A DNA stretch of 64,000 nucleotides from a bacterium (GTDB taxonomy: Bacteria; CAIWAD01), in contig JAUIFJ010000016.1 in NCBI GenBank assembly GCA_030429345.1, positions 28,840 to 92,839 on the forward strand, read 5' to 3'. Each line of letters opens with the position of its first letter. Position 1 is the stretch's first letter. The notes under the pieces are model-generated. The model did no database searches. It was not told the DNA's origin and saw nothing but the letters and a program-made list of their open reading frames with translations. This document shows positions 18,294 through 26,300 of this stretch, piece after piece. A program made the translations under genes and the position numbers.

Positions 18294-20006
18294 ATGCTCA
18301 GGTTCTTTGCTTTTCTGCTGCTATGCGTCTCGATGGTTCAGGCGGCGGTCATTCATGTTCCAGGTGATCAACCAACCTTGGATGAAGCAATACAATTCGC
18401 CGCATTGAATGATACAGTTGCTCTTGCAAATCAGGTACACCAGATCAATCCGAGCTCAACGATTTTGATAGCTGCTTCAATTGTCATCGCTTCTGAAGGT
18501 GCGCTCAGTCCTGGAGGGTCAGACAACTATTCTGCTTGCCAACTAGCTGGCAATGAAAGTCAGATAAGATTTGAAGGAGATTCAACACTATTCGGTACAC
18601 TAATGGGAATTGATTTATACTCTTGCTCAGTTGCAGCAAATGATACAATTGGTTGCATCAGTATACAGGACTGCAACTTCGTAGAGAGCGACTTGTTTCT
18701 CTCCCGCTTGCTTCAAGTGCGATGTCAGAGAATAGCTATGGAAGATTCACAAGTTAACTTCCAGTACATAGATGACCTGTTTGTAGATCAATGTACTACA
18801 AACAATGCGCCAGAGCTTGCACTCTATATTCAGTGGTCAAATGCGGTCATAAACGGACTAGTTGTATCAAATTGTGGAACTTCATATCCCTCTGGTAGGA
18901 CAGCTCCCATCATCATTCGAGGATCTATTGCCACGTTTAGTGGCGCTACTGTTACCGCTAATAGGGTGAGTAGAGAAGACCACCCTATACTTCGACTAGA
19001 TCATAGTTCGGTAGTAGACTTGCACAATCTTATAATGTATGACAATGACTATACCATCAGCGGAATGCTAATAGAACTTCATGCTAGCAGCCAGTTTGCT
19101 ACGAATGTTCTAAACATTGACTACAGCTGCATTGAAAATGGTACGAATGATGTAATAGTTGGAAATATATACAGCGATTTGAGTTGGGGTGATGGAGTGA
19201 TAACGAACGACCCAATGTTGACTACAGAATATCATCTTAGTAGTAGTTCCCCTTGCATCGATGCTGGAGACCCCAACAGCCCGTTGGATCCCGACGGTAC
19301 AATTGCTGACATGGGTGCCTACTACTACTGCCAAGGAGACCAAGTCACAATCCCTGAAGAGATTGTCGCCGTCACAGAACCTGGCTACCCAATCCAGCTA
19401 GAAGTTCAATTCACGTCTTCCTGCGATGGCGTTGCTATTGACAGCGCAAACACCACCCTGGCCGAGTTTATCCTGGGCGCTTACCCCGACTCCGTAGGTG
19501 CCGAGTACCAGACTGGCATCTTCAACCTGACCTTTAACCCCCAGACCCAAGGCCTCTTCCAGGACACGCTCCACATCTGGGCCGACACCGAGATCAGCAA
19601 CACCGACGATCCCAGACACCATGTCGTGCCGTTGATCGGTGAATCTGGTCCAATACCTGCAGCGGTTACAGGCCTAGCTGTAGAGATTGGAGAAGACCTG
19701 TCTGCCCAACTGACCTGGTCGCCTGTGGACTCAACGATCTATGGCAACCCGGTGACGCCAGACTTCTACCTGGTCTTCTACAATGAAGACGATCCTTACA
19801 GCGAGGAGGACTGGTACTACCTGAATGCAGTGCCCGGGACGGAGTTTGAGCACTTCAGGGCTGCGCAGTTCTCGGACTTGATCAACTATAGGGTTGAGGC
19901 GTGGGTGGATATTGCGGGAAGAGTAGAAGAGTTGGTTCTTGGGATGAGCCAGAGTGTAGCACGATCTGTACTACGACCAAGTGCTGTGATAAGAGATAGC
20001 CAGTGA
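18294..20006 (+). CDS. exported right-handed beta-helix protein with fibronectin-like tail
   Basis: ATG 18294 is preceded by GGAG and gives the signal peptide MLRFFAFLLLCVSMVQA; the earlier in-frame ATG has no such support. The 570-residue product starts with VIHVPGDQPTLDEAIQFA, the usual opening of pectate-lyase-like or NosD-like parallel beta-helix proteins. It continues with irregular strands to about residue 345 and has CIDAGDPNSPLDPDGTIADMGAYYY, a motif common at the end of such helices. A choice-of-anchor-like region (about 355-450) and a fibronectin-like domain follow. The segment from about 19,400 is GC-rich while the helix part is AT-rich. Likely surface or secreted. Confidence 0.8.
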   Translation: MLRFFAFLLLCVSMVQAAVIHVPGDQPTLDEAIQFAALNDTVALANQVHQINPSSTILIAASIVIASEGALSPGGSDNYSACQLAGNESQIRFEGDSTLFGTLMGIDLYSCSVAANDTIGCISIQDCNFVESDLFLSRLLQVRCQRIAMEDSQVNFQYIDDLFVDQCTTNNAPELALYIQWSNAVINGLVVSNCGTSYPSGRTAPIIIRGSIATFSGATVTANRVSREDHPILRLDHSSVVDLHNLIMYDNDYTISGMLIELHASSQFATNVLNIDYSCIENGTNDVIVGNIYSDLSWGDGVITNDPMLTTEYHLSSSSPCIDAGDPNSPLDPDGTIADMGAYYYCQGDQVTIPEEIVAVTEPGYPIQLEVQFTSSCDGVAIDSANTTLAEFILGAYPDSVGAEYQTGIFNLTFNPQTQGLFQDTLHIWADTEISNTDDPRHHVVPLIGESGPIPAAVTGLAVEIGEDLSAQLTWSPVDSTIYGNPVTPDFYLVFYNEDDPYSEEDWYYLNAVPGTEFEHFRAAQFSDLINYRVEAWVDIAGRVEELVLGMSQSVARSVLRPSAVIRDSQ

Positions 20007-20051
20007 ATTCAGTCTACGCCACAGATAGATGATGGGCTGAAGATGGAGAGT

Positions 20052-20642
20052 CTAGATTCTCCACTTAAGGTTAAACTCGTTACTTTGAAATCTGTATAGA
20101 TACCATTGACGGAAGACAAACTTAATCTGCTCGGGCGATAGCTTTCCAGGTTTTTCTCCACCATACTTTTGGGCTGGTGTATAGTCTTCCTCTTCAATGT
20201 ATAGAACAGTCTTCCCATCATACTCATCGAAGCAGAGAAATAGTGGAAGAGTTATTGGTTTCAAGGGCATCGGGGCATCTGTAATGATTCGTTGAATTAC
20301 TTCTGATATACACGAGTTGATTGTTGAGTAGATCGCTTCAACGTCCTTGTCATTGAATCCTTGAGATTGGATTATCATGTCCAGGTCTATTTCGTCGTAT
20401 GCTAGTGTAAACTGGGACCCCCAATTTGCAATGTCATTGTAGGAAACAATTGAATTCAAATTCAATGCGATCCCTTGACTGTATAGGTGCTGAAAGTATC
20501 CATGCAGTATTGGTTGAAAGCCGGGTGTTTGGGAGAATATGAACACGAGTTTGCTCCTTTGGTATTGCGAAAGCTTGCCGCTGGAAGAGCCTTCCTTTGT
20601 CAAAAATTGTGAGATGGTGATGGGTGCTCCCTCAGCTCTCAC
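20052..20642 (-). CDS. hypothetical protein
   Basis: A GTG-started frame of 196 residues, bounded upstream by an in-frame TAG nine bases before the start. It has no signal peptide or membrane segment and no motif that I recognise. It is aromatic-rich with an acidic middle (FCFDEYDGKTVLYIEEEDY). It converges on the beta-helix gene. The upstream 135 bases contain the hairpin at 20729-20761 that ends the next minus-strand gene, so it probably has its own promoter. No function is proposed. Confidence 0.55.
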   Translation of the reverse strand: MRAEGAPITISQFLTKEGSSSGKLSQYQRSKLVFIFSQTPGFQPILHGYFQHLYSQGIALNLNSIVSYNDIANWGSQFTLAYDEIDLDMIIQSQGFNDKDVEAIYSTINSCISEVIQRIITDAPMPLKPITLPLFLCFDEYDGKTVLYIEEEDYTPAQKYGGEKPGKLSPEQIKFVFRQWYLYRFQSNEFNLKWRI

Positions 20643-20728
20643 TGAGTGCTAAGCATCGTTCTACATAGTCTTCACCATAGAGAATGGATCAATACATGAA
20701 TCACTGACAGTGAAGTGCAGTTGTTAAA

Positions 20729-20761
20729 GGAGGGGCCTGAATGCACGGTTCAGACCCCTCC
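20729..20761 (-). terminator. terminator for the gene at 20778-21236
   Basis: GGAGGGG/CCCCTCC plus CTGAA/TTCAG form a two-part stem with one internal mismatch and a short loop, 17 bases after the stop of the minus-strand gene. A weak T-rich stretch (TTTAACAA on the minus strand) follows. Confidence 0.6.
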
Positions 20762-20777
20762 CCAATACCAATCTTCC

Positions 20778-21236
20778 CTAACTAGAACGCTTGTGTTCCT
20801 TTAAGACTGCGAGGACATCTGGGTTTTCGATATTCTTCAGAAACCAATCGTAGTCAAGCGGCGCATCCTTGAACCTGGCTCCGAAGACTCTTTTGACTGT
20901 TACGTTGAGGTCCGTGTCTCTTTGCATGACTGCCATCAGCTTGGTCTTTGCCTTACGATCAGGAGTCCATCCTTGATCATGTCCGTATACGCTGGGCTTG
21001 CGCCATGCTTTCTTGACTCCATTCTTGTCTGCCTTTTCCGCTAGACTTGCAGTCTTACTCCATTCCTTGTCAAGCAGAGCTTGTACCCGATAGAAGTCAG
21101 ATGCCTCTTCTTTGGTTAAGCAAATATTGTCAGGCGTAGGGTCTTCAGTCAGTTCAGCAAGTTTCAAACAGCTAGGGTTTTGCAGAATGGCCTTGAGGGA
21201 CTGAACTAAAGAATTTTTTACCTGTTGGGCTTGCAT
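20778..21236 (-). CDS. hypothetical protein
   Basis: The 152-residue product has a strong ribosome-binding site (AAAGGAG, seven bases before the ATG). It is helical and charged, with an N-terminal segment MQAQQVKNSLVQSLKAIL and a basic middle (KADKNGVKKAWRKP). No signal peptide or known domain is seen. It is divergent from the helix-turn-helix regulator, with about 138 bases between starts, so the regulator may control it. No function is proposed. Confidence 0.65.
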   Translation of the reverse strand: MQAQQVKNSLVQSLKAILQNPSCLKLAELTEDPTPDNICLTKEEASDFYRVQALLDKEWSKTASLAEKADKNGVKKAWRKPSVYGHDQGWTPDRKAKTKLMAVMQRDTDLNVTVKRVFGARFKDAPLDYDWFLKNIENPDVLAVLKEHKRSS

Positions 21237-21374
21237 GTTGCAGCTCCTTTCTACTTGAGGTGGCCAGGCATTGAATTGAAATCCGACGCAAAGGGGTCAT
21301 CGACCTGAAGAACCCCGGCCAGTGGATTGCTCCCCAGAGCTGCCCTATTGCGTGTGCGGAGTATAAAAGATAAC

Positions 21375-22649
21375 ATGATGGAAAAAGCAAGGGCGCGGTT
21401 CGAAAACAGGTCTAAACGGTTGAGGTTAGCTTTGAAAAATCTACACGAGCTGGTCAAGGAGACGCGCCATGGGCTTGGGTGGTCCATGGATGAACTGGCC
21501 CAAAGGGCGGGAGTGTCGAAGACCGTGGTAGCCAAAATTGAAAATCAACAGTCTGACCCAAGGGTGGGTACGCTGCTCAAACTCTGTGATGCAATGGATC
21601 TTTCGTTGTGGAAAGTGTTCATGGAAGAGGCTAAAGAAGAAGTGCAAACAGCATTCTGTGATTCAGCGAGATTACAGATTGATCAAAGGTTTGGACTAGC
21701 CAACCCAGAAGAAAGGCAGCCTACTGTAACTGACACCATTACCAAAGAGATCGCAAACTTGATTTCATTAAGACTAGAGGAATTGAATGCGGCCAGCTTA
21801 CCGGAAGACGGCATAGCAAAGCCTGATTACTATTCGTTCCGATGGTACAACTGGGCTGACGCAGAGCTCTTCGAAGTAACGCAAAGTATAGCAGCCATGT
21901 TTGAACCAGAAGTCAAGAATGAGCTACTTTCACTGTTAAAGTCATCTCGAGAGCTATTCGTTATGAAGAATCCCGCTGCTACCCGGCGGCTGATCCGATA
22001 CTACTTCGCTGAGGATAAGAGGCTAACGAGAGACGATCAGTGTTTTACTTCACCATGTGTTCCAGAGAATACATCTCCTACACTTGGAGGAGTGGATGTC
22101 CGGTATTATGACCATGAAGCATTCTCGATTGAGAAGCCACAAAGGGGGCTTCCTTCAAATAGAGATTCTGATAGAGTTGTCTATATCGCAGAAGTTGTCC
22201 AGGAAGGGGATTTTATTGTTTACACACTAAAGCCCGATCAAACAGCTAGCAATATTGTACTGAGAGATGGTGATACACTTCGATTTATCATAGTAAACAA
22301 CGCACTTGCAATCTGGATTAGATCTGGTAGTGATGGTGTTCTTGTCTGTAGAGGAGATGTCGTTAATGATCGCGGTTCCCACTACTCACAACTCGCTTCT
22401 AGTACTCCTGATCACACGTTTAGTAAGCAAATCAGCATACCAGTTATAGGTGCGCACTCTCTTGTTAGACTAAGTGTTCATGCGAAACTGATGGATCATG
22501 CAACTGCTGCTGATTACTTAGATTTAACAAAGGACACTCTCTATAAGAGGGTAGCTAGTGGCGAAATCACGCGCGGTGCTGGATTTCTTTACAGGAAGAG
22601 TGAGCTTGATAGATACCTAATGGCTGATATTGAAGAAACTTCTATCTGA
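21375..22649 (+). CDS. two-ended DNA-binding protein: XRE-type HTH at the N-terminus, excisionase-like HTH at the C-terminus
   Basis: The 424-residue protein begins with a clear HTH_3 (Cro/C1) domain, about residues 27-81 (SMDELAQRAGVSKTVVAKIE, SDPRVGTLLKLCDAMDLSL). After about 290 residues with no family that I can name (strand-rich from about 300), it ends with a MerR/excisionase-type winged helix, about 375-416 (ATAADYLDLTKDTLYKRVASG, FLYRKSELDRYL). Having two unrelated DNA-binding modules at opposite ends is unusual. ATG 21375 was chosen over an upstream start because AAAAGA lies just before it. It is divergent from the preceding hypothetical gene and may repress it. Regulator or element-maintenance protein; target unknown. 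Confidence 0.72.
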   Translation: MMEKARARFENRSKRLRLALKNLHELVKETRHGLGWSMDELAQRAGVSKTVVAKIENQQSDPRVGTLLKLCDAMDLSLWKVFMEEAKEEVQTAFCDSARLQIDQRFGLANPEERQPTVTDTITKEIANLISLRLEELNAASLPEDGIAKPDYYSFRWYNWADAELFEVTQSIAAMFEPEVKNELLSLLKSSRELFVMKNPAATRRLIRYYFAEDKRLTRDDQCFTSPCVPENTSPTLGGVDVRYYDHEAFSIEKPQRGLPSNRDSDRVVYIAEVVQEGDFIVYTLKPDQTASNIVLRDGDTLRFIIVNNALAIWIRSGSDGVLVCRGDVVNDRGSHYSQLASSTPDHTFSKQISIPVIGAHSLVRLSVHAKLMDHATAADYLDLTKDTLYKRVASGEITRGAGFLYRKSELDRYLMADIEETSI

Positions 22650-23137
22650 GCATCAGCTGGTAACTACTGTGCGGTCGTCCGCTTCCTATGGCAGCTAGTT
22701 GACTTGCACAGGGGCACGACTTCCCGAGTGAAGCCTGAGCAGATGGAAGACGTGTATGCCATGCTTGATGCAGCGAAGAAGATTGGAAAAGGGACAAGTA
22801 GTCAATGAAATGCGCCAACCACTACCACTACATCGTGGATGAATCAGTATCTACTCTGGGGGCCATGTGCGAGCCCATCTCCAGGATCCAGGCGTAGGAC
22901 CTGGACGTCGCCTCCAGTACCGCCAAGGCATTTCCTGACATGTATACAGCCACTTGTGTTTCTGGCTACGTAGGTCACCCATTGAATGCATTGATCGGGT
23001 TCGAAGTAAATTGTGCAAGAATTGTGCAATGGATTGGTCACGGATCGTCATGATCGCTCACGGTTGGTTCCGCGAATTGGCGCAGGCTGGAGGCTACAAG
23101 TTCAAAAATATCAAGAGCAAGGCATCAAAATGCTAGA
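22650..23137. other. gene-poor junction with degraded coding remnants
   Basis: There is no convincing intact gene here. Directly after the regulator's TGA the same frame stays open to 22808 and reads GTTSRVKPEQMEDVYAMLDA near its end. This looks like a fragment of another gene rather than readthrough. Composition changes within this stretch from AT-rich to GC-rich. Confidence 0.5.
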
Positions 23138-23188
23138 GTTGCGTTCTTCGCTTTCAACGACGCGCGGAAGATGATCCTCCTCAAGTAG
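23138..23188 (+). pseudogene. truncated 3' end of a sorting-domain gene
   Basis: The last 16 codons before a TAG read VAFFAFNDARKMILLK. This matches the final strand and basic tail of sorting-type C-terminal domains elsewhere in the window (for example TRKMLLLR at 31071 and RRSIRLLLLK at 35088). A strong terminator follows 27 bases later. No body or start of the gene is present upstream, where the DNA is AT-rich. I read it as the stump of a native gene cut by the arrival of the AT-rich region. The short length limits certainty. Confidence 0.45.
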
Positions 23189-23214
23189 GCACATCACGCT
23201 TTCGAGCAAACAAG

Positions 23215-23245
23215 GCCCCGTCGGCAATCGCCGGCGGGGCTTTTT
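23215..23245 (+). terminator. rho-independent terminator
   Basis: GCCCCGTCGGC and GCCGGCGGGGC form an 11-bp stem with one G-T pair and an AATC loop, followed by TTTTT. It follows the sorting-domain remnant. Confidence 0.9.
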
Positions 23246-23261
23246 ACTCAGGAAGATGAAA

Positions 23262-23285
23262 AGGGCCGCCCAACCGGGCGGCCCT
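23262..23285 (-). terminator. terminator of the giant beta-helix gene
   Basis: AGGGCCGCCC/GGGCGGCCCT form a perfect 10-bp stem with an AACC loop. On the minus strand it is followed by TTTTC and lies 30 bases after the stop at 23315. Confidence 0.85.
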
Positions 23286-23314
23286 CCTTGTCTTACACAT
23301 GATGTACCTGCAGA

Positions 23315-26300
23315 CTAGCGTCCGGCCTGCACCCCGTCCAGCGGCAGGTTGTGTGACGGAATGAAATTCCCATTGCCGTCGTAGCGTCGCCCTTCGCCGC
23401 AGCGGTTGCCGCTGCGCAGGGCGCTGGTTTCGGGGAGGTCCGCGACCACGCGCAGGCCCAGCAGGGACGGCAGGCTGGCCAGCGGCACATCGATCCAGCT
23501 GTCCGTGGTCGTCGCGATCAGGGTGCTGCCGTCGGGTTCGAACCAGGTCTCCGTGCTGCCGTGCAGCTCGTACTGGGTCGCGCCGATCAGCGGACACCAT
23601 TCCACGTGGATCTCCTGTGTGTCGGGCAGGTAGGCGATCGAGGCGCGGAGCAGTGTGCCGGCGACCACCGGCAGGTAGTCCACCAGGCCCTTCGTGGGAT
23701 CATCCACCTGGTCGTAGATCATTTCCTCCGGCGTAAAGCCTTCCGGCGAGCACCAAGCGTTGTGGCTGGCGCCCACGTTCCCCGGGCCGTGGTTGTACAG
23801 GTTCCAGACGCTGTTGCCGAGGAAGGCGCAGGAGCGGGACGGGTCGTTGCCGACCACCGTCGAATCCGCGTTCTCGAGCCGCAGGCCGGTGTCGTTGTCG
23901 AAGAAGCTGCAGCCCGCGATCAAGGGAGTGGATTCGTGACACAGCATGCCCGTGCCCGTCGCTTCCTGCACCGTGACGCCCAGCAGCGTGTCCGGTTGCA
24001 TCGTGTCATATAGGGACAGGTTGGTGACGGCCTTCTCGACGATGCAGTGTTCCAGGCGCGAACTGGAGCCGCCCAGGTCGGCGGCGTCGCTGAAGCGCAG
24101 GCCATCCCAGCTGCCCGGAATGCCGCTGTCGGCGGTGAAGCGGATCGGGGCTTCGGCGGTACCGACCGCATGCATTCCCCCGCGATACAGGTTGTGCAGT
24201 CCCCCGGGATAGGCAATGTAGCACCCGGTGCCGTCCAGGAAACGCAATTCGCTTCCCGGTTCCAGCACCAGCAGGGGAACCGTGCTGTCGTAAACGTAGA
24301 AGTCGCCGAAGACCACCTCCAGCGGGAAGTTCGGCAGGTCGAAGGTCGCCGAGTCCTGCAGCACGCCGTGACACAGGGCCCGGTTTTCCCCGTTTCCGCT
24401 GGCGCTCAGGCCGACTGCCGGCGGCAGGCCGCTGCCGTTGAGCACGAGCGGTCGCTCCGAATTCAGGTTCAGCTCCACATCCTCGAGGGTGGGAGTCAGG
24501 GTGTTCACCATCTCGATTCCGCGGACGGCCTGTTCGACGATGCAGTGGTTGAGCGTGGAGCTGGAATCCGCGTAATCGCTGGAATTGTTGAAGCGGATCC
24601 CCTGCCAGCCGCCGCTGGAATCGTTGTCGGCCGTGAAACGGATCGGCTCGATTGCCGTTCCCTGCGCTGCAAGCATGCCCAGGTTGGAGCTCGAGGAGGA
24701 CCCGTTGTTGCCTCCGATGTGCAGGGTCGCGCCGGGAAGGAAGCGCAGTTCGCTGCCGGGCGTCAGGCTGAGCACGGGATGGGCGCTGCCGTAGACGAGC
24801 GTCTCGTCGAAGACCACCTCCATTGGCCATCCGGCCAGGTCGAACACGGCGCTTTGCAGGAGCTGCCCCCGGTAGAGCGCGCGGTTGTCCGGATTGCCGG
24901 CCGCGCTGAGTCCGCTGGCCGTCAGCAGGGAACTGCCGTCCATGACAAGCGGCCACTCGCTGGAATCGTTGAGTTCCACATCCTGCAGGGCGGGGTAGAC
25001 GGTCCATTTCGCGGTGATGTTGCGCACGGCCTTTTCGACCACCGCGTGCGTCATCGACGATGAGGCGCCGTTGTAATCGCTCGCGTCGTTGAAGCGGATG
25101 CCCGTCCAGCCGCCGCTCGAGTCGTTGTCCGCCGTGAAGCGCACGGGCTCGAGAACGGAACCTTGCACATCGAGCCCGCCGCGGTAGATGCTATGCAGGG
25201 ACGCATAATAGCCGACATCCAGTCCCGTTCCCGGCAGGAATCGAAGCTCGAGCCCGGGCAGGATCGTCAGCACCGGAATCGACGAGTCGTAGATCACAAC
25301 ATCCGAGAAGACCACGGGAATCGAGGACCAGACAGAGGCGTCGAAGGTGCGGTCGTCGCTGATCAGGCCGAAGTAGAGCGCCCGGTTGTCGGCATTGCCG
25401 GCCGCGCTCACATTGTGAGACGGAATCAGCCCGCTGCCTTCCAGCAGGAGGGGCCACTCGGAGCTGTCGTTCAGCTCCACGTCCTGCAAGGAGGGTGTAT
25501 CGGAGGCGTATACGTGAATATTGTTCACTGCGCGCTCGACCACGCAATGAGTCATGCTGGAAGCTGTCGTGTCCGCGTCGCTGGAGTTGTTGAACTTCAG
25601 CCCCGCCCAGCCGCCGATGCTGTCGTTGTCGGCGGTGAAGAGGATCGGCTCGGCCTCCGTGCCCTGCGCGAGCAGAGCGCCGGCGAAGCTCGTGTTTTCG
25701 CTGTTGTTGTTTCTGCCGATGTGCATCGCGGCTCCGGGACGGAAACGCAGTTCGCTGCCCGCTGTGAGCTCGAGCACGGGGCGAGCCGCGCCGCCCACTT
25801 CCGTATTGTCAAACAGGAGCGGCAGGGACCAGTTCGCCAGGTCGCAGAACCAGTCGTTGCCCAGCAGGCCCTGGTAGAGCCCGCGATTATCGGGGTTTCC
25901 GGCAGCGCCAAGGTTCAGCGGCGTGGGCAGGCTGGCCCCTTCCATGTACAAGGGCCACTCGGAAGAGTGGTTCAGCTCGACGTTTTCCAGGGTCGGCGCG
26001 CTGGTATACCTGGACCACAGACAGCGGACGGCCATCTCGACGACCGCGTGTTCCATGAAGGAAGCCGCACCCAGGTAGTCGCTGGCATCGTTGAAGCGGA
26101 TGCCTTCCCAGCCGCCGATCGAGTCGTTGTCCGCCGTGAAGAGCACGGGCGAAGCCCCGCTGCCCAGGACCTGCAGGCCTCCGCGGTAGACCGAATGCAG
26201 CGAATTCAGATAGCCTACATCCAGGCGGCTGCCCGGCAGAAAGCGCAGCTCGCTTCCGGGCAGGATCGTCAGGGAGGGGATGCTGGTTCCATAGATGATC

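Noticed and set aside
22650..22808. Stop readthrough extending the two-ended regulator
   Set aside because: The regulator already ends in a complete winged helix; the open frame after its TGA looks like a fragment of another gene and has no SECIS-like hairpin that I can see.
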